Origin: an uncultured Planctomycetaceae bacterium
Lineage (GTDB): Bacteria > Planctomycetota > Planctomycetia > Pirellulales > Pirellulaceae
Assembly: GCA_903927685.1 (NCBI GenBank)
Contig: CAIYOB010000160.1
Coordinates: forward strand, 1-20,631
DNA length: 20,631 bases
Direction: 5' to 3'
Shown here in pieces: positions 1-7,379 of this stretch. The first letter of the stretch is position 1; each line of letters starts with the position of its first letter. The notes below the pieces were generated by a model. That model did no database searches, was not told where the DNA came from, and saw only the letters and a program-made list of their open reading frames with translations. Position numbers and translations under genes: made by a program.

Positions 1-438
1 ATCGCCGTCGTGAAACTCGAGGAACTTTGGTACGACGAGAACGAATGGGATGTCTACTTGCCGGAGGGTCGATATCGGCTGAGTCTGGCCACGCGCCGCA
101 TCGATGATCGCGGCCTGGCCCCGGCGTCCAGCACGGGCCTGCTGGAAAGCGGGACGCATCGCCTGGTCCTCGACCAGCACCGTCGCGGTGACGGCTGGCA
201 GATCGCCGTCACGGCGGACGGAAGGCCGCTGTGCGCCGCCGACGAACCGAACGACTGGAACCTGGGCCACGGCTCGACGGGCGGGGGCGAGTACTCGCTC
301 TGCCAGCAACTGCCTCGCGATCAGCCGGTGATCCTGTTTCGCCGGCGTTTCCACCACCCTGACGCCACGGGAGGCAGCACGACTCCCCAGGGGCCCACCG
401 AGGGCCTCCTGCTGTGGCTCGAGCCGGCGGGGCCGTGA
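1..438 (+). CDS. C-terminal part of an unrecognised protein (5' end off the window)
   Basis: The frame is open from the first base (IAVVKLEELWYDENEW...) and ends at TGA 436-438, so the gene almost certainly begins before the window. A GTG at position 10 is an internal in-frame codon with no visible ribosome site. The visible 145 residues have no membrane segment. They read as a compact beta-rich domain: a stretch beginning VYLPEGRYRLSLAT, a later GWQIAVTADGRPL, and a glycine-rich GSTGGGEYSLCQQL. The tail carries RRRFHHP and ends in a proline/glycine-rich LWLEPAGP. From memory this resembles C-terminal extracytoplasmic domains of planctomycete membrane-anchored proteins, but I cannot name a family. 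No function is assigned. A strong stem-loop begins 13 bases after the stop. Confidence 0.6.
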   Translation: MAVVKLEELWYDENEWDVYLPEGRYRLSLATRRIDDRGLAPASSTGLLESGTHRLVLDQHRRGDGWQIAVTADGRPLCAADEPNDWNLGHGSTGGGEYSLCQQLPRDQPVILFRRRFHHPDATGGSTTPQGPTEGLLLWLEPAGP

Positions 439-450
439 ACCGGCTCGCGG

Positions 451-531
451 GCGGTGTGGCACGGCTTACTCGCACACCGCTGCAGACGGTAGGCTTGAGG
501 TAGAGTCCTTACCGGTGTGCGAGTCAGCCGT
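451..531 (+). terminator. Large stem-loop with alternative pairings after the left-edge gene
   Basis: Bases 461-479 and 513-531 form an inverted repeat of 19 positions with one mismatch, separated by a 33-base loop. A competing hairpin exists: gcggtgtg at 451-458 pairs perfectly with cacaccgc at 473-480, which lies inside the left arm. There is no T-run after the right arm, so this is not a textbook intrinsic terminator. Its place just behind a stop codon makes transcription termination or mRNA 3'-end protection the simplest reading. A mobile REP-like repeat is the alternative. Confidence 0.35.
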
Positions 532-635
532 GCGAGGTGCGCGGGGCGGCGAGGCGCAGCGTTCAACCTGGGAGCTGGTTCGCAGAGCATCGGCACTGCT
601 GACTCGCCCGCCGGCCACGATGCACGGTTGTGCCG

Positions 636-760
636 CCACTCCGCCTTCCGGTAGTAGTGTTTGGGCAACCCGCCCAGCCGCTTTGGGCAGCGAATCTCGG
701 AGATCCGGACCACCTCCGGTTCGTCGGCTTTCGTCGCATCGGCAGGCGGAACCAAGCTGG
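636..760 (-). pseudogene. Possible remnant of a transposase C-terminus
   Basis: On the minus strand one phase reads EPEVVRISEIRCPKRLGG followed by LPKHYYRKAEW. This is far more protein-like than the surrounding translation. From memory it resembles the last residues of planctomycete integrase-type transposases, which often end in a conserved Arg-Leu-Gly-Gly-Leu...Tyr motif. The sequence on both sides is not protein-like, no start or ribosome site is present, and no terminal repeats could be matched. If real, it is a short leftover of a decayed insertion sequence. Recognition is uncertain. Confidence 0.2.
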
Positions 761-817
761 TCGTCGTCCTGGGTTGGGTGCGGCAGTGACTCATGGTAGA
801 ACGCCAGCCACCAGATG

Positions 818-852
818 CCCCCCCGCAGCTTAGAAAGTTGCTTTCGGGGGGG
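818..852 (-). terminator. GC stem-loop downstream of the DUF1559 mosaic gene
   Basis: cccccccg at 818-825 pairs perfectly with cggggggg at 845-852, with a 19-base loop. It sits about 50 bases beyond the stop codon of the minus-strand gene ending at 904. There is no U-tract after the stem, so it is a putative factor-assisted terminator or 3' stabilising hairpin only. Confidence 0.35.
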
Positions 853-903
853 TGGAATTGGCCTCGGCTTCTGAGGAACCGGTGCACACCGCCGTCCCCG
901 CAC

Positions 904-3507
904 TCACTCCTTCCAGCGAACCTCCTCGCCGTCATTGCGGCGAAACATCCGGAGGAATTCCTCGCTGGAATAGCTGGCCGCCGACAGCAATCGCACCCTG
1001 CCGTCGACGGCCAAGGCGTAGAATCCGTCCCTGGGCAAATTCCCCAGTCCTGTCACTGGATCGGCCGGGTCAAAGGCGTAGTCCTCCGGTTGGGTCCAAA
1101 TAACCGCCCGCTGGACGTTGGCTTCGACGACAGCGATGGTGTTGCTTGTGCCGTCGACGACCTGCGCCATGCTGGGCCGCGGTCCGCTCCATGCCGTGTC
1201 GGGGCCGGTCACCGCCAAATAGTTTGTTCTGCCTTCGCCAGGGTCCGAGTTTGGCACGCGGAAGTAGGCTGGCATGTACGGGACGAGCTGTCGATTGTGT
1301 TCGCTATCGAAAGGCTCGTCGTGCCGAAACAACGCGTACAGTTCCTTCGCGCCGAGGTATGGCAACAGCTGGACGCGCCAGGACAGCTGGGACGGCCCCT
1401 TGCTGTTCTGCGGATTGGGCGAAGGAAATTGCCGGACGGCGTCGTGAAAACGCTGCAGGGCCGCGCCCAGGCCGGCCAGCACCAGGGGCGGTTCGAACTG
1501 ACCCCGCGCCAATTGTTCCTGGGCCACGCGGAGCGTTTCCTGGTGGGCGCGGCGCTGCTGGGAGAACTCGGTCAAGCATCGCTGATCCTCGGCGCTCAGG
1601 CGGACCCTGGGCACGATCAAGGTTTCATTCGACAGCTCCTTCCGCAGGTAGGCCACACCGCCAAAGTACTCGGTCAGACGCGCCTCGACGGTGTTGCCGT
1701 CGGTATCCGTCCAGGTGCGCACCAGCGGCGGCAGGTTGCGGCGGAACTGGGAACTCGCGGCGGCCGTCTGTTGAAAGGCCGTTTCCGCTTGCTGCCTGGC
1801 TTGTTGGGCCTGCTGGGCGAGCGTCTTCGGGTCAACCGTGGGCGGACGGGGCGGTGCCGGCATGTCGGGGGTACCGGAGGCGGCCCGCAGCAGGGCCTCC
1901 TGGCGGGCACGAGCGCCGGCGACGGCGGTGTCGCGTCGCTCCGTTTCCTCAGCCGTCTTGCGTTGTTGCGATTCGGCCACGTCGGGCAGCGAGATACGAA
2001 ACGTGTGGAAGATCTCCTGACCCGAAGCATCCTTGACGGAAACAACCACCGTCTCTTCCGCGCGAGCGAAATCCGCCGGAACGGCCCAATCCAGCTGGCC
2101 CTCGGGCGAGATGGTCATCCCCGTAGGTCCCGATGCGATCTGAAACCTTGGGTTCCCCCGCTTGGACTTCACGGTCAACTGGTACCGGTATCCCGAGCCA
2201 AGCTTGGCCGTGCGCGAGGGCCTAGAGGCGACGAACAGGTAGTCCACCTCGGATTTCCCCAAGGCCTGTTCGAGGTCGATCCTCCGCAACGACAGCATGT
2301 CGCGCGACGGAGGAATCGTCACCAGCAAGTGAGCAGCGGGAATGAACCACACCGCCTTGTCGATCTGCGGCCTGGTCTGGCTGGACCGCGAGCCCAATTC
2401 CACGACCACGTCGGACAACGTCAACAGCGGGCGAGAATCGCCCTCGACGTAAATGCCGACGCCCTCTGCTTTCTTGAGGCGGGACGAGGTGAAGTCCTCG
2501 CGCGGCAGGACGACGTAGTAATTGCCCTGCACGGCAGGAATCGGATGGCCCGCCGGCTGCTGCGTCCCCAACGGTTTGCCTTCATAGCTGTACAGGCCGC
2601 CGTACGTGTAAATCAGCGATCCGTCGACGTTGGGCCTCAGGTAGCCCAGCGACTCGTGCTCGTAGTAGGACTGGATCCGGTTGCCTTGCAGCACGAAGGT
2701 GATGAAGCCGGTAGGCGAACTGGTTTCGCGCCAGGCTGCGAAGACCCGTCCATCGGCCGACGCGCGAACGAGATGCCCCAGGCCGGGGCTTTCGCGGATC
2801 CAGGTCGTCGACATCTGATGCGGGATCAGTTGCATCGTGTTCGGGTCCAGCAGTCTCAGATTCGTCGCCGAGTACCGCGTGTCTTGGGTGCCCAACAGGG
2901 CAGGCCCCTCGGCGGCGCAGCCCATCGTCACCGACGAAACCGCCTCGCCGTCGGGGACCGGCACCGCGACTTCCCGTTCCAGCGTCTTCAGGTTCCAACG
3001 CTGGATCACTTTCTGGTCGCGGAGCACGACGATCAGTTTTTCGGTGCCGGCCGCGTACCCGACGTCGTCAGACGAAAGCGATACGAAACCTGTGATTCTG
3101 GCGGCCACGACGTCGAAGATGCCCAGCTTGCCCAACGTAGGGAAGTGGAAGATCAAGAACCGGCCGTCGGCCCCGGCGACCACGTCTTCGCACACAGCCG
3201 GCAGCTTGTAAGCGGCGGATTCGGCCGCCATCCGAACCGGCTGAAGGTCGAGCGTTGCATACGGCGGACCCGGGGGCTCGTCGTCCGTCGCAGAGGCTTG
3301 CGTCGCGGAAGCTTGCTCGCCGGGCGGCGTGACGATGCGAAACGGGTTGTCGTCCGGAGTGGATTTTGCCTGAGCCTGATCCGTGCCCGCAGATGGCGGC
3401 TGCGGTTCGGCGGCTCCTGCGGCGAGGATGCCGCCCAAGACCAACGCGACGCCGCTCAGGAGTGGATGGATCCGACTGGCCGGGTTTGTCCGAAGTGTTG
3501 CGGTCAT
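904..3507 (-). CDS. Exported mosaic protein: propeller-like region, Ig-like, coiled coil, SHD1 and DUF1559 domains
   Basis: This protein has 867 residues. A Sec-type signal peptide spans roughly residues 1-33 (hydrophobic HPLLSGVALVLGGILAAGAA). Residues ~75-425 have the spacing of WD40/YVTN-like propeller blades. Residues ~429-508 look like a putative-Ig domain (motif GMTISPEGQLDW). An Ala/Gln/Arg-rich coiled coil spans ~512-590. An SHD1-like domain lies at ~595-650 (RTWTDTDGN). The C-terminus from ~670 is a DUF1559 domain, with SWRVQLLPYLG at 709 and TNYLAVTGP, VVDGTSNTIAVVE following. DUF1559 proteins usually begin with a type IV pilin-like methylation helix, which is absent here. The ATG overlaps the stop of the upstream SHD1 lipoprotein gene (ATGA, 3504-3507), so the two should be translationally coupled. 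The likely location is periplasmic or cell-surface; the biochemical role is unknown. Confidence 0.85.
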   Translation of the reverse strand: MTATLRTNPASRIHPLLSGVALVLGGILAAGAAEPQPPSAGTDQAQAKSTPDDNPFRIVTPPGEQASATQASATDDEPPGPPYATLDLQPVRMAAESAAYKLPAVCEDVVAGADGRFLIFHFPTLGKLGIFDVVAARITGFVSLSSDDVGYAAGTEKLIVVLRDQKVIQRWNLKTLEREVAVPVPDGEAVSSVTMGCAAEGPALLGTQDTRYSATNLRLLDPNTMQLIPHQMSTTWIRESPGLGHLVRASADGRVFAAWRETSSPTGFITFVLQGNRIQSYYEHESLGYLRPNVDGSLIYTYGGLYSYEGKPLGTQQPAGHPIPAVQGNYYVVLPREDFTSSRLKKAEGVGIYVEGDSRPLLTLSDVVVELGSRSSQTRPQIDKAVWFIPAAHLLVTIPPSRDMLSLRRIDLEQALGKSEVDYLFVASRPSRTAKLGSGYRYQLTVKSKRGNPRFQIASGPTGMTISPEGQLDWAVPADFARAEETVVVSVKDASGQEIFHTFRISLPDVAESQQRKTAEETERRDTAVAGARARQEALLRAASGTPDMPAPPRPPTVDPKTLAQQAQQARQQAETAFQQTAAASSQFRRNLPPLVRTWTDTDGNTVEARLTEYFGGVAYLRKELSNETLIVPRVRLSAEDQRCLTEFSQQRRAHQETLRVAQEQLARGQFEPPLVLAGLGAALQRFHDAVRQFPSPNPQNSKGPSQLSWRVQLLPYLGAKELYALFRHDEPFDSEHNRQLVPYMPAYFRVPNSDPGEGRTNYLAVTGPDTAWSGPRPSMAQVVDGTSNTIAVVEANVQRAVIWTQPEDYAFDPADPVTGLGNLPRDGFYALAVDGRVRLLSAASYSSEEFLRMFRRNDGEEVRWKE

Positions 3508-5402
3508 GGCTTCGCTTCCCCCGTGGGTAACCTGTTCAAGTCGCGCACGTACTGCTGATCCGCTTCGCTCAAGTGGTCCAGCGAAATCTCTCGCTCGCGG
3601 CGTTCCTCGTCCAGCAAATGCACGGACTCGCCTTCCACTCGAAGAAGGCTCGCTTGGATGCGGTACTTGCCGCTGCGGTCGGTCCAGACCCGCACGGCCG
3701 GGGTTGAGCCGGCTGGTGAGGCCGGCGGAACCGCCTCCGCGTTGGCGTTCGGCGGCGGCGTGTCGGGCTTCGTTTGCGGCGCGGCCGGCGGGCGCGGCGA
3801 AGTCGAAACCGCTGCTGGGTGCGGTTGGCGTGGCTTCTCCGTGTCGGCGGCCGCATTCAGCTCGTTCTTGCCTAACGTTGCAGCCGAGGCCTCCGGCGGT
3901 GGTTTTTCGCCGGCCCGGCGGTCATCCGGCGCTGCCGCTGGGGCGGGCTTGTCGTTGTGGGCCAGCGGGGGCGGCGCGGCGGCCTGCAAGCGACTCGCGG
4001 ACTCCGCCGTCAAATGCATGCGGTGGACGGTAACCCCTGCCGCTCCGTGCAAGGACAATCCAAAGCGCAGCGGATCGGCCGTCTGCTGGCCGCCCAAGAA
4101 GACGCCGTTGGAGAACAACGCGATCTGTCCGCCCGCGCGAACCAGCTCCAGACAGGCCACCCCGTCCTGGCTAGGTCTGATCGGCGAATCGCAAGACGCC
4201 ATGCTGTTCTGGACGGATCCGAGATGAAACCAAACTCGGCTCGCGGTTGGTGCGACGCCGACGGTTGGCGGCGCAGCATCGGTCCTTCTCATAGAAATCA
4301 CCGCCACTAGGTACAGGTCGCCGTTAAGTTGTTCGAGGTAGTTGAGCCGTGCCCCGCCTTGGTCGATGCGGCTGTCGACCACCAGACCCTCCGCGCTCAT
4401 CTCCAAGGACAGGTCTTCGCGACGGACGCTGCTCGCCCCGCTGACGGAGACGTCCCAGTGAACTGCATCGACGGAGCGTTCCGCCATGAGCGGCGGCGCG
4501 AAGTCCTCCGAGACTCCGACCCCTTCGATCTCGCAACGCTGGATCCAAAACGGTTGCGGTCCTTCGATCCGGATGGCCACGTGCCCGTCGCTGACCGCGG
4601 CACCGTCAGAACCGGAAGGACGAGGCCCACCGAATGCGGGAACACTGCCCGGCGCCGTCATGGAATCGGCAGGCAGGAAGGCTCCAGCGGGCGGAAAAGG
4701 GCCGGCGGGAGGCAGGACGCCGGGCGGGACGAACGCCCCCGGCGGCACAACGTTGGCCGGCGGCGGCAACGCGGGGCCGGTGACATGCGACGAGAACGCA
4801 CCGCCGTGTCGCGAAAGGACGATTTCTATGGCCTGCTCTTCAGACGCCGGAATCAGCGGAATCGTGACTCCCCGCTGCCGCCTGTCGAGCGGACGAAAGC
4901 CGACGACCAGGGAAGGAGTCAGCGGCGATGCGACCGGCGATCGGGATTCCCCCGACGGCATCACGATCTGCAGGCGGGCGAGGAAGTCGCCTCGAAGCCG
5001 TTTTCGATACACCAACTCGGTGGGCCCGAATTCAGTCGGAACGGCCACGCGGAGTCCGATTTCGTCCGTTTTCAACGATCCCGGCGGCGGCATCCGCACG
5101 CAGGCCGCGACGTGGGGTGGTGCGAACTTGGCCGACATGACAAACGCCCAGTCTGCGCCAGATAACTCAGCTCTGGCATCCGCACCGGTCGGGACGACAG
5201 CGGTCGTCACGCGTGACGGCTGCGTGCCGGGCGAGGGCGAGGACGGGGGCGCCGATGCTGAGGGCGCCGCAGGCGAGCCCGGCGCCGGCGAATCGTGCTG
5301 AGTTTCGGCAGGCGGCGTGGATTTCTGCGTGCCGCATCCCCACGCCCCGAGAAACAAGCACAGGCAGAGTCCAAGACACTTCGCAGAAGTGGCGGAATTC
5401 AT
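3504..5402 (-). CDS. SHD1-domain lipoprotein with proline-rich linkers
   Basis: This protein has 632 residues. I chose ATG 5402 because it is preceded by GGAG at a 9-base spacing and opens a lipoprotein-like signal, MNSATSAKCLGLCLCLFLGA, with the likely lipidated Cys23. An upstream in-frame ATG at 5501 would bury this signal. Residues ~30-65 are a Pro/Ser linker. Two beta-rich regions (~78-200 and ~272-465) are separated by a repeated PPGAF/PPAGPF segment (~213-257). The second ends with features of a jelly-roll domain (GGQIALFSNGVFLGG). A long Ala/Pro/Lys linker (~470-570) leads to an SHD1 domain at 571-623 (VWTDRSGKYRIQASLL...LSEADQQYVRDL). SHD1 (Sla1 homology domain 1) is a small beta module abundant in planctomycetes, with unknown bacterial ligands. 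The gene is first in an operon with the coupled DUF1559 mosaic gene. Envelope anchoring is inferred. Confidence 0.8.
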   Translation of the reverse strand: MNSATSAKCLGLCLCLFLGAWGCGTQKSTPPAETQHDSPAPGSPAAPSASAPPSSPSPGTQPSRVTTAVVPTGADARAELSGADWAFVMSAKFAPPHVAACVRMPPPGSLKTDEIGLRVAVPTEFGPTELVYRKRLRGDFLARLQIVMPSGESRSPVASPLTPSLVVGFRPLDRRQRGVTIPLIPASEEQAIEIVLSRHGGAFSSHVTGPALPPPANVVPPGAFVPPGVLPPAGPFPPAGAFLPADSMTAPGSVPAFGGPRPSGSDGAAVSDGHVAIRIEGPQPFWIQRCEIEGVGVSEDFAPPLMAERSVDAVHWDVSVSGASSVRREDLSLEMSAEGLVVDSRIDQGGARLNYLEQLNGDLYLVAVISMRRTDAAPPTVGVAPTASRVWFHLGSVQNSMASCDSPIRPSQDGVACLELVRAGGQIALFSNGVFLGGQQTADPLRFGLSLHGAAGVTVHRMHLTAESASRLQAAAPPPLAHNDKPAPAAAPDDRRAGEKPPPEASAATLGKNELNAAADTEKPRQPHPAAVSTSPRPPAAPQTKPDTPPPNANAEAVPPASPAGSTPAVRVWTDRSGKYRIQASLLRVEGESVHLLDEERREREISLDHLSEADQQYVRDLNRLPTGEAKP

Positions 5403-5508
5403 GGCAAGCCGCTCCGTGGGCTTCGTTCGGTTCGGCCAGCGAGGTCTCCAAACTGCCCGAGCCGACGCCGCAAGTTCCCGGCAGATTCCTCGAAGCCGCA
5501 CCCAGGTG

Positions 5509-5537
5509 AAGATATGCGATTCCCCTCAGGGTCACAA
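5509..5537 (-). promoter_or_regulatory. Putative promoter of the SHD1/DUF1559 operon
   Basis: On the minus strand TTGTGA (5537-5532) and TATCTT (5514-5509) are separated by exactly 17 bases. Each matches the housekeeping -35 or -10 consensus at four of six positions. Transcription would begin near 5502 and leave a leader of about 100 bases before ATG 5402. Planctomycete promoters are poorly defined, so this is tentative. Confidence 0.3.
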
Positions 5538-5620
5538 CGGGGGCGGACGGCAGGAAAGGTCGTCGCCCAAACAGGGTCGATTTAGGTCGCCTTAAACGAC
5601 TCAAAGATCCTGGCGAACGG

Positions 5621-5683
5621 TGAGGGCGCAAGCCCACCGGTGTGTCGTCTCTGCCGGTGCCACACCGGTCACTCGCGGCAGAG
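5621..5683. repeat. Interleaved inverted repeats with a pseudoknot-capable layout
   Basis: accggtgtg at 5636-5644 pairs with cacaccggt at 5661-5669 (9 bases). ctctgccg at 5649-5656 pairs with cggcagag at 5676-5683 (8 bases). The arms alternate A-B-A'-B', so they are either mutually exclusive or form a pseudoknot. Just before them tgagggcgcaagcccacc (5621-5638) is a small bulged hairpin around a gcaa loop. This looks like a REP-like intergenic element; similar GGGCGCAAGCCC hairpins are, from memory, common in planctomycete gaps. Confidence 0.4.
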
Positions 5684-5706
5684 CGAAGCGCGGTACCGTT
5701 CTTTGG

Positions 5707-5755
5707 TGGACGAGTTGCCGCGGGCGGCATTTCAGTACTGTAACACGTCCACCGC
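5707..5755 (-). terminator. Stem-loop downstream of the FAD oxidoreductase gene
   Basis: ggtggacg at 5707-5714 pairs perfectly with cgtccacc at 5748-5755 across 33 bases. Inside the loop gccgc/gcggc forms a second hairpin, and the palindrome cagtactg follows. It starts 24 bases after the stop codon of the minus-strand gene ending at 5780. No U-run is present, so a terminator role is inferred from position alone. Confidence 0.3.
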
Positions 5756-5779
5756 GTTCTGAAGCCGTTCCGCACTCCC

Positions 5780-7180
5780 TCACGCCAGCAGTTTCTGTAC
5801 CGACTGGACGTCGACAGCCGCGGGAGAGATCGCTCCTTGAGCCGCGATGGCGGCGGCGGCTCCGGCGGCGGCGCCGATCGCCAGGGCGATGCATTGGACG
5901 CGGTACGAGGCGTGGGCGTCGTGGCTGCCGCTGATGCAGCGGCCGGCCAGCAGCAGGCCATCGGTGTCCCGCGGGACCAGGCAGCCGTAGGGAATGCCGT
6001 AGGGCTTGACGGCGGCGGCGGCGCCTTGTACGCCGTGGGCCTGGCCTTCCGCCTGGCCGCTGCCGGCCGGGTTGTGGATGTCGATCGGGAAGCTGGCGTT
6101 GCGGACCACGGCAGCGGGCCAGGACTTGCCTGCCAGCAAGTCGTCGCGGGTCAGATACGCGCGGCCCAGAAACCGCCGCGTCTCGCGGACGCCGATCACG
6201 GCCGGCATGATGGCGATGTGCGCCGCCTCGTACCCCGGCGCGTGTTTGTGGAGGAAGTCCAGCACCAGGTAGGCCTGCCGCCGCCCGTCCAGTTCGGCCC
6301 GCGTCAAGTCATCCGCGTTCGTGCCGTCGACGGCGTTGACTTGCGTCGCGTTGACGATTCGCTCGCCCGGCCGCTGGGTGCGGTACAAGCGGATCACGCC
6401 GATTGTCGTCGCCAGTTCGCCCGTCTGCTGGCCGCGGGTCACGACTTCCTCCCAAGTGCCTTCCGGCACCCGGATCTTGCGCGCTTCCTGTTCGCTGCCG
6501 CAGGCCAAGGCCCGGGTTTCGTCGACGCCGGCCAGCCGGTACATGATCGAGACCGGCTGGACCAGTCCGTCGCCGGGCCGACCCTGCTCGAACGCGGCGC
6601 CAGCCGACAGAGCCACGTCGCCGTCGCCGGTCGCATCGACGGTCACCGAGGCCTGGACCGGCAGCGGGCCGCCCTTGGTCAACAGCGTCGCACCGGTCAC
6701 GCATTGGCCTTCCCGGGTCGCCGACACCGCCCAAGCGTGCAGCAGCAGTTCGGCGCCCGACTCCTGGACCAGATCGGCGTACTCCAAGTCCAGGCGATTC
6801 GGGTCGGCCTGGCGGCCGCCGATTCGACGCAGTACCTCGGCGACGAAGGGACTGTCCGAGTGGCCCAGCAGCGGACCGACCAGCCCGTGGACGGCCATCC
6901 CGCCCAAGCGGCCGTAGCGTTCCACCAACAGCACTTTGGCTCCTTGGCGCGCGGCCAGCACCGCGGCCGCCACGCCGGCGGGACCGCCACCGCAAACCAG
7001 GACGTCGACGCGGCGCGTTTTCAGGGCCGCGCCGGCGACGTGGCTGACGTCCTGCGGGGTGGGTTCGGCGGGCTCCGCCCCTGCGGCCGCGCCGGCGCAG
7101 CCAGCCGCGAGAACGCCCGCTCCCTGGAGAAACCGCCGGCGCGTTGGCAGCATCAGACGCTGAACATTGGGAATGCTCAT
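5780..7180 (-). CDS. Tat-exported FAD-dependent oxidoreductase
   Basis: This protein has 466 residues. The N-terminus carries a twin-arginine signal (TRRRFLQGAG, residues 13-22) followed by an Ala-rich hydrophobic stretch, so the folded flavoprotein should be exported. The FAD-binding Rossmann motif is DVLVCGGGPAG (59-69), with the strand-two acidic end VERYGRLGG at 86-94. The middle holds DATGDGD (182-188), GVRETR (330-335) and LLLAGRCIS (409-417) followed by SYRVQ. These are the hallmarks of the PF12831 FAD_oxidored family, common in planctomycetes. Its substrates are mostly unknown, but members are often linked to sugar or polyol oxidation. ATG 7180 has AAGGA about 11 bases upstream; an alternative ATG at residue 10 would also keep the Tat motif. 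The gene is monocistronic and divergent from the propeller/TPR gene. The true substrate cannot be read from the sequence. Confidence 0.88.
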   Translation of the reverse strand: MSIPNVQRLMLPTRRRFLQGAGVLAAGCAGAAAGAEPAEPTPQDVSHVAGAALKTRRVDVLVCGGGPAGVAAAVLAARQGAKVLLVERYGRLGGMAVHGLVGPLLGHSDSPFVAEVLRRIGGRQADPNRLDLEYADLVQESGAELLLHAWAVSATREGQCVTGATLLTKGGPLPVQASVTVDATGDGDVALSAGAAFEQGRPGDGLVQPVSIMYRLAGVDETRALACGSEQEARKIRVPEGTWEEVVTRGQQTGELATTIGVIRLYRTQRPGERIVNATQVNAVDGTNADDLTRAELDGRRQAYLVLDFLHKHAPGYEAAHIAIMPAVIGVRETRRFLGRAYLTRDDLLAGKSWPAAVVRNASFPIDIHNPAGSGQAEGQAHGVQGAAAAVKPYGIPYGCLVPRDTDGLLLAGRCISGSHDAHASYRVQCIALAIGAAAGAAAAIAAQGAISPAAVDVQSVQKLLA

Positions 7181-7379
7181 AGGCGTGACTGTCCTTCAGG
7201 TCCTGGGTACTCGGCACGGATTCGTTCCCCCAGTGGACTGTGCCCACTGGGCGTCGTCAAGGGACGTGGTCAGCCCCGCTTCCGATCGCTTGCCCCCATC
7301 CCGGCTAGGCCTTAAGATACAGGGGCTATCCACGGGACCAGGCGTCCCTCGCAACGTTACATCCATCAGGGAACATCGC
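7181..7379. promoter_or_regulatory. Divergent intergenic region between FAD oxidoreductase and propeller/TPR gene
   Basis: These 199 bases separate two divergent starts. They contain an 8-base perfect inverted repeat, cccagtgg (7229-7236) and ccactggg (7244-7251), with a 7-base spacer. That could be an operator for either gene or an mRNA hairpin in the oxidoreductase leader. No RNA gene or small ORF with a ribosome site was seen. Confidence 0.4.
7290..7318 (+). promoter_or_regulatory. Putative promoter of the propeller/TPR - voltage-sensor operon
   Basis: TTGCCC (7290-7295) and TAAGAT (7313-7318) are spaced by 17 bases. Each matches the -35 or -10 consensus at four of six positions. Transcription would begin near 7325, leaving a leader of about 55 bases that includes AGGGA seven bases before ATG 7380. 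Confidence 0.3.

Larger units (their letters stand above)
439..903. other. Non-coding stretch of 465 bases between convergent genes
   Basis: This stretch lies between the end of the left-edge gene (+) and the end of the DUF1559 mosaic gene (-). Open frames exist in several phases, but none has a ribosome site, a recognised domain or a sensible start. It holds a 19-base imperfect inverted repeat at 461-531, a G/C-only stem-loop at 818-852, and a minus-strand stretch around 636-760 whose translation looks like a transposase tail. The word ACCGGTG occurs at 511 and 879, and ACCGGTGTG recurs in the other large gap at 5636. Confidence 0.6.
5403..5779. other. Non-coding gap of 377 bases between the FAD oxidoreductase and the SHD1 operon
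   Basis: This is the 3' flank of the oxidoreductase gene and the 5' flank of the SHD1 lipoprotein gene, both on the minus strand. It contains a putative promoter for the SHD1 operon (5509-5537), an interleaved pair of inverted repeats (5636-5683) and a terminator-like stem (5707-5755). No convincing small gene was seen: the open frames here are Arg-rich and have no ribosome site. Confidence 0.55.

Noticed and set aside
515..799. 94-codon plus-strand frame in the first gap
   Set aside because: There is no ribosome site, the composition is Ser/Arg/Pro-rich, and it overlaps the right arm of the stem-loop.
793..3558. 921-codon open frame on the plus strand
   Set aside because: It is antisense to the DUF1559 mosaic gene. 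Its translation is rich in Arg, Gly and His without a domain, while the minus strand has a signal peptide and recognised motifs.
5403..5501. 33-residue N-terminal extension of the SHD1 lipoprotein
   Set aside because: The extension is Arg-rich and would place the lipoprotein signal internally. ATG 5402 has a good GGAG site.
5213..5595. Overlapping small plus-strand frames opposite the SHD1 gene start
   Set aside because: There are several in different phases, none with a ribosome site. They overlap the signal peptide and promoter of the minus-strand gene.
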